This document shows, piece after piece, positions 25,483 to 33,674 of a DNA stretch of 64,000 nt. Every line of letters begins with the position of its first letter. The first letter of the stretch is position 1. Position numbers and translations under genes: made by a program. The DNA is from Haliea alexandrii (GTDB lineage Bacteria > Pseudomonadota > Gammaproteobacteria > Pseudomonadales > Halieaceae): assembly GCF_003719295.1 (NCBI RefSeq), contig NZ_RFLW01000001.1, positions 1,382,955-1,446,954 of the forward strand. Reading direction: 5' to 3'. The notes under the pieces were generated by a model. It had not been told where the DNA came from and searched no databases. It saw only the letters and a list, made by a program, of their open reading frames with translations.

Positions 25483-26417
25483 GGGCAAAAACTTGTGCAG
25501 GCCGCATAGCCCTCGTCACTGGCGCCAGCAAGGGTGGCTGTGGTACCACAATTGCCATGCGCCTTGCGGCCGAAGGGGCGCGCGTGGCAATTACCGCACG
25601 CAGCGCTGACGGCCTGAAGCGCACCCAGTCGGCAATAGAAGCCGCAGGCGGTGAGGTGTTGCCGCTGGTGTGTGATCTCGCCGACCCGGCGCAGCGAGAA
25701 TCTCTGGTGGCACAGGTGGAGGCCCACTTTGGCGGCATCGACATTCTGGTGAACAACGCAGCGGCCGGTGACTACAAGCCCTTTGCAGACTGGACGCTCG
25801 CGGAGCTGGAAACTTTGCAGCAGGTCAACGTATGGGCACCCTGGCGACTCTCCCAACAGGTTCTGCCGGGGATGCAAGAACGCGGTTGTGGCTGGATTCT
25901 CAACCTGACCACGTCGGTGGCGGAGTTGCCCGCTGGCCCGCCGTTCGGCAAGACAGCGCCAGCGCAGGCGGGTAGCGCCTATGGTGCGAGCAAGGCCGCC
26001 CTCAACCGGATGACGGTTGGACTTGCTGCCGAAGTCGAGGGTACGGGGGTCACGGTCAACGCGCTGACGCCGCAGGCCGCGGTGCTTACCCCGGAGCTGG
26101 CCCAGGTCCGCGACGCCGGTTACCTGGATGCGGATTTCTTCGAGCCGCTGGAGACGATGGTGGAAGCGGCCACCGTCCTGTGCACTACACGTGACCCCGT
26201 ATTGCACGGGCGCATTGTATATAGCCTGGAACTGCTGCTGGAACTTGGCCAACCGGTGCGTGACTTCGCGGGTACGGAGCTGGTGACGGATTGGCAGCCT
26301 GCCGATCTGCCCGGGCAGCTGCGTCGGCAGTTGGCTGCCCATCAGCGGGGCGGCGGCGCGCAGGGGCAGGAGGCTGCCAGGCTCACTGCGCTGCTCGCCC
26401 GTGCAGCTGCCGAATAG
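25479..26417 (+). CDS. Short-chain dehydrogenase/reductase
   Basis: A classical Rossmann-type SDR of 312 residues. The cofactor motif is TGASKGGCG at residues 15-23 (third Gly shifted relative to TGxxxGxG), followed by NNAA at about 90. The catalytic Ser is in LTTSVAEL (about 145), and YGASK holds the Tyr/Lys pair (about 168-172). The protein is longer than the usual 250-280, with an extra C-terminal helix region rich in Gln/Ala. The substrate is unknown. It may be translated through the short leader frame that overlaps its start, and it lies about 110 bases upstream of a second SDR. Confidence 0.83.
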   Translation: MRAKTCAGRIALVTGASKGGCGTTIAMRLAAEGARVAITARSADGLKRTQSAIEAAGGEVLPLVCDLADPAQRESLVAQVEAHFGGIDILVNNAAAGDYKPFADWTLAELETLQQVNVWAPWRLSQQVLPGMQERGCGWILNLTTSVAELPAGPPFGKTAPAQAGSAYGASKAALNRMTVGLAAEVEGTGVTVNALTPQAAVLTPELAQVRDAGYLDADFFEPLETMVEAATVLCTTRDPVLHGRIVYSLELLLELGQPVRDFAGTELVTDWQPADLPGQLRRQLAAHQRGGGAQGQEAARLTALLARAAAE

Positions 26418-26527
26418 CCGTTAAGCTAGGCCCTGCCTGATTTGTAGATCGGCTGAACACAGGGCCTGCCCTTGGCGGGCTGGCAAATATAACAATTAGT
26501 CGGCAGCGAATGCCTGGAGGAAATTGC

Positions 26528-27343
26528 ATGACACGGAAAGTTGCTTTTATTACCGGTGCCAGCCGAGGTATAGGGGCTGAAACCGCCGTTGCTCTGGCCC
26601 ACGCTGGATACGATGTGGCGATCACGGCACGTAGTTTATGTGACGGCGAGCAGCATGAGCATGGGAGCTACCAGTCAAATACCCAGGCCTTGCCGGGAAG
26701 CCTGGAATCTACAGCAGACGCTGTGCGCGCTGCTGGCGGCCAGGCCTTGTGTATGCGCTCGGATATCCTGAAACCTGAAACCGTGTTGGCGGCCATTCAA
26801 CAGGCGCTAGGCCACTACGGTCATATCGACGTGCTGTTCAACAACGCCTGTTTTCAGGGAATGGGAAATATGCAGCATGTTATGGATATTACTGCGCAAC
26901 AGATTAGGGATATTTATCAAGGGAATGTTTTTACGCCACTCGCTGCCGTTCAGGCTGTATTACCGGGCATGCTGGACCGGCAGTCAGGGACTATAATCAA
27001 TATGGTGTCAGGTTCTGCCGAAATTGACCCGCCTGCGCCCGCAGGCGAGGGTGGATGGGGGTTTGCCTATTCTTCATCAAAGGCTGCGCTGATACGTATG
27101 GCCGGGATTCTACGGGTGGAGCACAAGGGTTCAAATCTGCGGTTTATGAATGTAGAGCCCGGGTTTGTTGTTACCGAAGTGATGAAAGCAAATGGCTTGA
27201 GTGACGCGCTGGCAGAGTTTACCGATGCAACGCCAGCCAGAACGGTTGCTGAAGTGATCACTTGGCTGGCTGAATCTTCCGAGGCTCATAATGCGACGGT
27301 GCTGCATATTCCGGCATTAGCCAAAAAGCTGCAGGCTCGTTAA
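26528..27343 (+). CDS. Short-chain dehydrogenase/reductase
   Basis: The ATG at 26528 follows GGAGGAAATT and gives 271 residues. The cofactor motif is complete (FITGASRGIGAETA, residues 7-20), with NNACF at about 106, a Ser in MVSGSAE, and YSSSKAALIRM for the Tyr/Lys pair. The insert after the first strand (SLCDGEQHEHGSYQSNTQALPG in the sequence, partly loop) resembles SDRs from steroid or terpene degradation gene clusters. The substrate is unknown. Its 3' end overlaps a convergent minus-strand frame by 86 bases. Confidence 0.85.
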   Translation: MTRKVAFITGASRGIGAETAVALAHAGYDVAITARSLCDGEQHEHGSYQSNTQALPGSLESTADAVRAAGGQALCMRSDILKPETVLAAIQQALGHYGHIDVLFNNACFQGMGNMQHVMDITAQQIRDIYQGNVFTPLAAVQAVLPGMLDRQSGTIINMVSGSAEIDPPAPAGEGGWGFAYSSSKAALIRMAGILRVEHKGSNLRFMNVEPGFVVTEVMKANGLSDALAEFTDATPARTVAEVITWLAESSEAHNATVLHIPALAKKLQAR

Positions 27344-27653
27344 CGACTGCCGAAAATGGGTGAGAATAAGTCCATCCCATTGGTAACTGCGTCGAGCCCG
27401 AAAGTGTTGCTTGTGCTCTTGGAATAAACAGCCACCTGCCCGCCAAAACAGACCGTCCTCTGACGAAAATTTGCGGGGCTTCGATGAAGCCCGAACCATC
27501 AGTCGGCTTTTCATCTTGAACGGCGTCGCTTCCGGCTTTAAGCCAGTAAGCGTCGCCGGGCCGCAGGTTTATGATGTTCAGGGGCTTGCAGCGAAATGTA
27601 TGGCTTGACCGGGAGCCTTTGAGATCCCTGGTCAGCGTGGCTGGCATGTTCAT
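27258..27653 (-). CDS. Hypothetical protein or truncated gene
   Basis: The 131-residue frame starts with an ATG (27653) after a textbook ribosome-binding site (AAGGAGAAGACC). It has a plausible N-terminal domain (FRCKPLNIINLRPGDAYWLK; FVRGRSVLAGRWLF). It runs 86 bases into the convergent SDR gene. No family is recognised. The good start but awkward end suggests the 5' part of a gene later truncated by the SDR side; a complete small protein is also possible. Confidence 0.4.
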   Translation of the reverse strand: MNMPATLTRDLKGSRSSHTFRCKPLNIINLRPGDAYWLKAGSDAVQDEKPTDGSGFIEAPQIFVRGRSVLAGRWLFIPRAQATLSGSTQLPMGWTYSHPFSAVVNEPAAFWLMPEYAAPSHYEPRKIQPAK

Positions 27654-27782
27654 GGTCTTCTCCTTATTGACTATGCAGTGAGTCTTTCAATTCACCGAGA
27701 GCACGCTTAAATGGGGAGAATGAGGTTAAGAAACGGCAATCGCCGATCACTTCGTTCCACCGTTAGAACGACGAACAGGTAG

Positions 27783-28145
27783 CAGTTGGGGGTTCGACTT
27801 ATTCGGCGCACGTCGCACCAACTCAAGGTGACCGAGGTCGTCGATACGATCGATCAGCCCGCGCGCAGAGCAGTCGATGAAATCGAGACGGCGAGGGCCA
27901 ACATGGAAGTGAGCTCCGGCATGCTGGCCGGCAAAGTTCGCATGACCTGTTCCGTGGGTATGGGGGAATATGCACTGAGCCCCTCGGTTACACGCTGTCT
28001 GAAATCTCAACCAAAGGTAGAAGACATTCAGCAGGTCACCAAACACACGGTAGACCTCATTAACAGTGGTCTGGAGATAGCCATGAAAGGCCTGACGTAC
28101 TTTGAGAAAATCTGCCACGACGAATCCGGTGAGCGATGCCCCTAG
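27783..28145 (+). pseudogene. Decayed LysR-family regulator
   Basis: The frame QLGVRLIRRTSHQLKVTE is the end of a LysR helix-turn-helix region. It is followed by AVDEIETARANMEVSSGMLAGKVRM, given as IETARANMEVSSGML and GKVRMTCSVGMGEYALSP, the typical linker and first strand of the effector domain, and by FLKSQ-like residues. The DNA-recognition helix is missing, a stop codon (27780-27782) precedes the frame, and the effector domain breaks off after VDLINSGLEIAMKGL. It lies next to the phenol activator gene and may be what is left of an older regulator. Confidence 0.75.
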
Positions 28146-28296
28146 GGGTTTCTGTCTGCATGGGGCCGGATGCGGTGCCGTTGTGTTGTGCACGTCGGTT
28201 TCAGGGCGGGATCCCGGTGGCTTTGTAAAGTCGGGTCAGTCGGTGTAACGTGTGCGCGCAGCGGGACGCGGTGACTCCCCATAAGAATAAGCCAAC

Positions 28297-29958
28297 ATGG
28301 GCACGGTAATGAGCAACGAACTGCCGGATCTACCGGCACTTGATGACCTGCAGGAGCTTCTGCGCTTCGAGCCTGAAGAGGGCCGCATCTGGCTGGCGGA
28401 AGAACGTATGGTGCTGTTGCGCAGCAGCGAACTGCAAGCCTTGCGCAAGGAAATGATCGAATCTCTGGGGATAGACCGGGCCAAGGGCCTGCTGATTCGC
28501 ATGGGGTATATCGCCGGTCAACGCGACGCGGATACGGCGCGGCGCCTGCGCCCTGATGCCCCCATGTTTGAAACGTTTTCCGTGGGTCCCCAATCCCATA
28601 TGATGACCGGGCAGGTGAAGGTTGTACCCGTCAGCATGGATGTCGACGAAACCAGCAAGACCTTTCACGGCGTTTTTGAGTGGCAACATTCCTTTGAAGC
28701 GGAAATATTTCTCGCCGAGTACGGCGTGAGTTATGAACCCGTGTGCTGGTCGCAGATCGGCTATGCCAGTGGATTCACGACACGCTTCACGGGCCGTCAG
28801 ATCCTCTTCCGTGAACTGGGCTGCATGGGATGTGGCGAGAAGGTTTGCCGCATTGAGGGGCGTCCCGTTGAAGAGTGGGACGATGCCGAGGAACTGCTGC
28901 GCTACTACCGCCCTGATCGCATTGCAGACCAGTTGTTCACGCTGCAGTCTCAGGTTACGGCATTACGTGAAAACCTCACGGCGGAACAGAGCTTTGGTGA
29001 TCTCGTGGGATGCTCGGCAAAGTTTCTGAAAGTGCGTGAATTGCTGGCACGGGCGGCTGAAAGCAAAGTGACGGTTCTGCTGCTGGGTGAAACTGGCGTC
29101 GGCAAGGACATGTTTGCCAAGGCCTTGCATCAGGGGAGCCCGCGTCGTGACAAGCCTTTCATCGCAGTCAACTGCGCGGCAATCCCGGCCGACCTGATAG
29201 AGGCCGAGCTGTTTGGTGTGGAAAAGGGCGCCTACACAGGCGCCGATCAATCCCGACCAGGTCGCTTTGAGCGCGCGCACGGCGGCACCTTGTTCCTCGA
29301 CGAGGTGGGAGAGTTGTCTCCGCAGGCACAGGCGGCCCTGCTGCGTGTGCTGCAGGAAAGTGAGCTTGAGCGGTTAGGGGATACGAGAACACGCAAGGTT
29401 GATGTGCGACTGGTCGCCGCCACCAACGAAGACCTTGAGGAGGCAGTCAGACAAGGCAGGTTCCGCGCAGATTTGCTGTATCGTCTGAATGTTTACTCGG
29501 TAACGGTACCTGCCCTCAGGGAGCGCATTGATGACGTTCCCGAACTGGCGCGGCACTTCGTCGACAAGTACTCCAGTCTGCATGGGAAAATTCTCCGTGG
29601 TATCACGGATCGTGCGATGGCCATGTTGCGTGATTATCACTGGCCCGGGAATATCCGAGAGCTGGGTAATATTATCGAGCGCGGTATTATCCTGGCAGAT
29701 AATGGCGGTCAGATTGAAGCCTCGCACCTGTTTCCGCAGGCGATGCCAAGTTCCGTGTCAGAAGCGCCCAATGAAGCAGAGCTGAACCAGTTAGCCGAGA
29801 GGTTACTTGAGCAGGGCTGTGAGCTTTCCGCTCTGGAGCAGGTGTTGATAGACCGCGCTATGGAGCGGGCGGGTGGTAACATTTCCAGGGCGGCCAAGTT
29901 GCTCGGACTCACACGCGCAACGCTTGATTACAGGCTGAAAAAACGCGCCAGTCCCTGA
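28297..29958 (+). CDS. dmpR: Sigma-54-dependent aromatic-responsive activator, DmpR/XylR type
   Basis: The 553-residue protein has an XylR N-terminal effector domain (about 15-115) with a V4R domain (to about 205; CMGCGEKVCRIEGRPVEEW motif region), then a linker. The AAA+ domain has Walker A GETGVGKD at about 264, the sigma-54 contact GAYTGA at about 311 and Walker B GGTLFLDEVGEL. The C-terminal Fis helix-turn-helix is GNISRAAKLLGLTRATLDYRLK. Phenols bind the effector domain and release the ATPase, which opens the sigma-54 promoter at 30101. A later in-frame ATG (28309) is possible. Confidence 0.93.
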   Translation: MGTVMSNELPDLPALDDLQELLRFEPEEGRIWLAEERMVLLRSSELQALRKEMIESLGIDRAKGLLIRMGYIAGQRDADTARRLRPDAPMFETFSVGPQSHMMTGQVKVVPVSMDVDETSKTFHGVFEWQHSFEAEIFLAEYGVSYEPVCWSQIGYASGFTTRFTGRQILFRELGCMGCGEKVCRIEGRPVEEWDDAEELLRYYRPDRIADQLFTLQSQVTALRENLTAEQSFGDLVGCSAKFLKVRELLARAAESKVTVLLLGETGVGKDMFAKALHQGSPRRDKPFIAVNCAAIPADLIEAELFGVEKGAYTGADQSRPGRFERAHGGTLFLDEVGELSPQAQAALLRVLQESELERLGDTRTRKVDVRLVAATNEDLEEAVRQGRFRADLLYRLNVYSVTVPALRERIDDVPELARHFVDKYSSLHGKILRGITDRAMAMLRDYHWPGNIRELGNIIERGIILADNGGQIEASHLFPQAMPSSVSEAPNEAELNQLAERLLEQGCELSALEQVLIDRAMERAGGNISRAAKLLGLTRATLDYRLKKRASP

Positions 29959-30068
29959 TCAAAACGCTCCGCCAGATTAATCATTTCGTGAATTATCAGT
30001 GTATCCCGCTTCAGCAAATGGTGAATTCTTCAGTTCTCCACCGCGTTGGTCTTCGCTAGAAAATAGTT

Positions 30069-30096
30069 AACCCACTAAAAAATATATATTTTTTCA
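30069..30096. promoter_or_regulatory. A/T-rich bend, possible IHF site
   Basis: A run of A/T (CTAAAAAATATATATTTTTT) lies directly upstream of the -24/-12 promoter and below the activator gene. In Pseudomonas phenol and toluene operons an IHF bend occupies this position between the upstream activator sites and the promoter. The role here is inferred from position and composition. Confidence 0.45.
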
Positions 30097-30100
30097 GAAT

Positions 30101-30116
30101 TGGCTTAGCGTTTGCT
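30101..30116 (+). promoter_or_regulatory. Sigma-54 (-24/-12) promoter of the phenol operon
   Basis: TGGCTTAGCGTTTGCT has the invariant GG and GC dinucleotides ten bases apart, with the TTGC-T form of the -12 box. It lies about 50 bases upstream of the first operon gene and just downstream of a DmpR/XylR-type activator gene. Candidate activator sites upstream include the partly symmetric stretches around 29957-29995 (TGATCAAAAC, GATTAATCA). Confidence 0.75.
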
Positions 30117-30163
30117 TTGTTAACTGGCAGCAGATAACAAAAATACGTGACTGGAGCCAGATC

Positions 30164-30445
30164 ATGGTACCCGTAATCAAACACCCGGCGGCTGAACATG
30201 CCGCTGGCCAATTCAGCGCCCTGAAGCGCTACGTCCGTATTCGCGGCGTCATCAATGACAAGTTCATCGAATTTGATTTCGCCATCGGCGACCCCTCGCT
30301 CTATGTCGAGTTGGTGCTTCCCACGGCTGCCTTCGACGCGTTCTGCAAGCATAACCAGGTCGAGATGATGACGAGCGAACAATCCGACGCCGTGGACGCT
30401 GACATGGAGAAATGGCGCTACGGCGAAAGCGACCCCCACCGGTAA
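30164..30445 (+). CDS. dmpK: Phenol hydroxylase assembly protein DmpK
   Basis: The 93-residue protein matches the small first gene of phenol hydroxylase operons (KRYVRIRGVINDKFIEFDF; VELVLPTAAFDAFCKHN; ending KWRYG). DmpK helps load iron into the oxygenase but is not part of the catalytic complex. It lies directly after the sigma-54 promoter as the first of an unbroken run of plus-strand genes. The family length is close to 90, so it is complete. Confidence 0.88.
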   Translation: MVPVIKHPAAEHAAGQFSALKRYVRIRGVINDKFIEFDFAIGDPSLYVELVLPTAAFDAFCKHNQVEMMTSEQSDAVDADMEKWRYGESDPHR

Positions 30446-30473
30446 TCAGTTCAAACCAGCAGCAGGTATTCCA

Positions 30474-31454
30474 ATGAGTATTGAAATAAAAACAGCAACA
30501 CTGGAGCCGATCAGGCACACCTTCGAGCACACCAAGCGTCGTTTTGGCGACAAGCCGGCTTCCCGTTATCAGGAAGCGAGCTATGACATCGCTCCCGAGC
30601 AGAATTTTCACTATCGACCGTTCTGGCAGCCGGACAAGGAGTTGTTTGATAAGAGTCGTACTGCGGTAGTGATGGAAGACTGGAACGTACACAAGGACCC
30701 ACGCCAGTATTACTACGGCACCTATGTGCAGGCGCGCGCCAAACTGCAGGAAGTCACGGAGAGTAATTACGCGTTCTTCGAGAAACGCGGCTCTGCGGAC
30801 CGCATGAGTGAGGCAGTACGTGCAAAGATTATCCGTTGCCTGGTGCCGTTGCGGCACGCGGAATTGGGCGCAAACATGAACAATATGTTTGCATTTTCCT
30901 ACGGTACCGCAACCGTAGTGAATCAAGGCTTTCTCTACAACGCCATGGATCGGCTGGGGATAGCGCAGTACCTGTCACGCATCGGCCTGTTGCTGGATGG
31001 AAACAGCACCGAGAGTCTGACGTTGGCGAAAGAGTACTGGATGACCGATCCCGCTTGGCAGGGGCTGCGCCGCTATATTGAAAATGTGCTGTGCGTGAAA
31101 GACTGGTTTGAGGTCTTCATTGCGCAGGATGTAGTGCTCGATACATTGCTCTACGACATCATCTATCGCCAGTTTGACGAGGCGATTACCGAGCAGGGTG
31201 GATCCGACCTGGCCATGCTGATTGAGTTCATGCAGGAGTGGCACAAGGACAGCTCTCGCTGGGTGGACGCCACGTTGAAAACCACCGTCGAAGAATCTGA
31301 TCACAATCGAACCACGATAAAGCGTTGGGTAGACGATTGGCGCGAAAAGGCGGTAGCCGATCTGGCGCCGTTGGCAGAGATCGCAGTGGGTGACACAGCA
31401 ATGGCTGCCTCACTGGACGTGTTGAATCAACGTCTGGCCAAGGTCGGCCTTTAA
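30474..31454 (+). CDS. dmpL: Phenol hydroxylase oxygenase beta subunit DmpL
   Basis: The 326-residue protein has the beta-subunit fold without iron ligands. Marks include KRRFGDKPASRYQEA, YHYRPFWQPD-like NFHYRPFWQPDKEL, NMFAFSYGTATVVNQG and WFEVFIAQDVVLDTLLYDI. It pairs with DmpN and DmpO in the (alpha-beta-gamma)2 hydroxylase. The ATG follows 29 bases after dmpK with AGGTATT spacing. Length is in the usual range. Confidence 0.9.
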   Translation: MSIEIKTATLEPIRHTFEHTKRRFGDKPASRYQEASYDIAPEQNFHYRPFWQPDKELFDKSRTAVVMEDWNVHKDPRQYYYGTYVQARAKLQEVTESNYAFFEKRGSADRMSEAVRAKIIRCLVPLRHAELGANMNNMFAFSYGTATVVNQGFLYNAMDRLGIAQYLSRIGLLLDGNSTESLTLAKEYWMTDPAWQGLRRYIENVLCVKDWFEVFIAQDVVLDTLLYDIIYRQFDEAITEQGGSDLAMLIEFMQEWHKDSSRWVDATLKTTVEESDHNRTTIKRWVDDWREKAVADLAPLAEIAVGDTAMAASLDVLNQRLAKVGL

Positions 31455-31469
31455 GGGAGTAGCGGAAGA

Positions 31470-31739
31470 ATGTCTAAAGCCTATATCGCACTGCAGGACA
31501 ACGAGGAATCTCACTACATAGTGGAGGCCATCGAGCAGGACAATCCGGCCGCAACGGTGATTTATCAACCGGCGATGATTCGGATCGAGAACGAGGGTCG
31601 CTTGGTAATCAACCGGGCGACAGTGGAGGAGAAGATGGGCAGGGACTGGGAAATACCCGCACTGCATGTGAACCTGATCACACTGGGCGGCAACGTCGAT
31701 GAAGATGACGACCAGTTTTCCCTGACCTGGAAACAATAA
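31470..31739 (+). CDS. dmpM: Phenol hydroxylase regulatory protein DmpM
   Basis: A complete 89-residue MmoB/DmpM-type effector protein, recognised by YIALQDNEESHYIVEAIEQDNP (in parts: YIALQDNEESHYIV, EAIEQDNPAAT) and WEIPALHVNLITLGGNVDEDDDQF, which starts at about residue 63. It carries no cofactor; it binds the hydroxylase and tunes oxygen activation. It sits between the beta and alpha subunit genes as in other phenol operons. Confidence 0.9.
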   Translation: MSKAYIALQDNEESHYIVEAIEQDNPAATVIYQPAMIRIENEGRLVINRATVEEKMGRDWEIPALHVNLITLGGNVDEDDDQFSLTWKQ

Positions 31740-31751
31740 GGAGAGGCAGAG

Positions 31752-33284
31752 ATGAGCAATCGCAAAATCAATATGAAGGAAAAGTACCGCTTGCTGACCC
31801 GTGACCTGGACTGGGAATACAGCTACCGCGATTACAAAGAGATTTTTCCCCAGGAAGAATTCGAAGGAATCAAAATTACTGACTGGAGCAAGTGGGAGGA
31901 TCCCTTCCGTCTCACGATGGACGCATACTGGAAATATCAGGCAGAGAAAGAGAAGAAGCTCTACGCCATCCTTGACGCCTTTGCCCAGAATAACGGGCAA
32001 CAGAATGTCACCGACGCTCGGTATGTCAATGCGATCAAGTTGTTCCTGACGGGCATCTCTCCCGGCGAGCATCAAGCGGCAATGGGCTTTGGTCATGTGG
32101 GCCGCCAACTGGGCGGCGTCGGTGCACGCGTCGCCTGCCAGATGCAGGCGATCGATGAGTTGCGGCATGTTCAGACGCAGATTCATGCGATGAGTCACTA
32201 CAACAAGTTCTTCGATGGATTCCAGGACTTCTCACACATGCACGACCGGGTGTGGTACCTGTCCGTACCAAAATCCTTCTTCGACGATGCACGTACCGCC
32301 GGTCCGTTCGAATATATGGTGGCCATCGGCTTCTCGTTCGAATATGTCCTGACCAATCTGCTGTTTGTGCCTTTCATGTCCGGGGCCGCCTACAACGGCG
32401 ATATGGCCACTGTCACCTTTGGTTTTTCAGCGCAGTCGGATGAAGCACGACACATGACCCTGGGGCTGGAAATCATCAAGTTCCTTCTGGAACAGCATCC
32501 GGACAATGTGCCCATTGTGCAGCGATGGATTAACAAGTGGTTTTGGCGCGGGACTCGCATGCTGGCGCTGGTCGCAATGATGATGGATTACATGCTCCCG
32601 AATAAAGTGATGTCCTGGCAGGAGGCTTGGGAGGTCTATTTCGAAGAAGCGGGCGGTTCGTTGTTCAAGGACCTGGCACGCTACGGCATTGAAATGCCCG
32701 CTTATGCGAAGACGGCAATTGCCGAGAAAGAGCACATCTCGCACCAGGCCTGGAGTATCTTCTATAACTACGGCCATGCGGCGGCTTTCCACACCTGGAT
32801 GCCGACTGAGAAGGAAATGGATTGGCTGTCGGAGAAATACCCGAACACGTTTGACAAGTACTACCGTCCGCGTTTCGAGAAGTGGCGGGAAATGGAGGCA
32901 GCAGGAGAGCGCTTTTATAACCCGACCTTGCCCATGCTGTGCCAGACCTGCCAGATCCCAATGGGTTTTACCGATATGGAAGATCCAACATCAACCTTTT
33001 ATCGCCAGTCTGAATACGACGGTGAGCGCTATAACTTCTGCTCGGATGGGTGCAAAGACATCTTTGATCATGAGCCGGAGAAGTATGTCCAGGCGTGGTT
33101 GCCTGTGCATCAGATTTATCAGGGCAACTGCGGTGGCCCTTCCATGGAAGACGTTCTCGGGAACTATTACAAGATCAACCTTGGCGTTGACAACATGGAT
33201 TTCCACGGCTCGCCGGACGAAGAGCGCTGGAATATGTGGCACAACCTGGAGTCGGCTGAAAACAAGTTGAAGCGGGCGAGTTGA
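31752..33284 (+). CDS. dmpN: Phenol hydroxylase oxygenase alpha subunit DmpN (di-iron)
   Basis: The 510-residue catalytic subunit has the two E-x-x-H di-iron pairs, E136/H139 (DELRH) and E231/H234 (DEARH), plus the early helix Glu near residue 106 (SPGEHQAAMGFGHVG). A YHS-type C-terminal segment with cysteine pairs follows (CQTCQIPMGFTD; FCSDGCKDIFDHEP). It hydroxylates phenol to catechol with O2, using electrons from DmpP. It is complete and close to the usual length of about 515. It overlaps the next open frame, though dmpO itself begins 14 bases further on. Confidence 0.95.
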   Translation: MSNRKINMKEKYRLLTRDLDWEYSYRDYKEIFPQEEFEGIKITDWSKWEDPFRLTMDAYWKYQAEKEKKLYAILDAFAQNNGQQNVTDARYVNAIKLFLTGISPGEHQAAMGFGHVGRQLGGVGARVACQMQAIDELRHVQTQIHAMSHYNKFFDGFQDFSHMHDRVWYLSVPKSFFDDARTAGPFEYMVAIGFSFEYVLTNLLFVPFMSGAAYNGDMATVTFGFSAQSDEARHMTLGLEIIKFLLEQHPDNVPIVQRWINKWFWRGTRMLALVAMMMDYMLPNKVMSWQEAWEVYFEEAGGSLFKDLARYGIEMPAYAKTAIAEKEHISHQAWSIFYNYGHAAAFHTWMPTEKEMDWLSEKYPNTFDKYYRPRFEKWREMEAAGERFYNPTLPMLCQTCQIPMGFTDMEDPTSTFYRQSEYDGERYNFCSDGCKDIFDHEPEKYVQAWLPVHQIYQGNCGGPSMEDVLGNYYKINLGVDNMDFHGSPDEERWNMWHNLESAENKLKRAS

Positions 33285-33298
33285 GAGGAGCACGAGAA

Positions 33299-33661
33299 AT
33301 GAGTGTAGCAGCTATTACGCCGACCTATGTCGGAGAGCGTCGAGACAGGGTAGAGAACTTCCACGGTAACCAGATCGTTTATGTTGGCTGGGATAGGCAC
33401 CTGATGTTCTGCTCCCCCGTTGCGTTTGCTCTGCCGCCCGAAACACCGTTTTCTAAATTGCAGGATGAAATTATTCCGGGCGCATTCAGCCAGCATCCTG
33501 ATTTTGCACAGATAGACTGGAGTGCGGTGGTGTGGCATCTGAACGGTGCACCTTTTTCACCGAGCCGCGATAAGAGTCTGATAGAGCAGGGGGTAGACCA
33601 TAAATCGATTATACGCATGGCCACGCCCGGGTTGAATGGAATCAAGGGTTCGGGTAGCTGA
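33299..33661 (+). CDS. dmpO: Phenol hydroxylase oxygenase gamma subunit DmpO
   Basis: The ATG at 33299 has GAGGAGCACGAGAA before it and gives 120 residues starting MSVAAITPTYVGERRDR. The usual DmpO features are visible: NQIVYVGWDRHLMFCSP, FALPPETPFSKL, and FSQHPDFAQIDW with HKSIIRM near the end. It forms the third oxygenase subunit. Family members are about 119 residues long. Confidence 0.88.
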   Translation: MSVAAITPTYVGERRDRVENFHGNQIVYVGWDRHLMFCSPVAFALPPETPFSKLQDEIIPGAFSQHPDFAQIDWSAVVWHLNGAPFSPSRDKSLIEQGVDHKSIIRMATPGLNGIKGSGS

Positions 33662-33674
33662 GCAGGGACGTACT

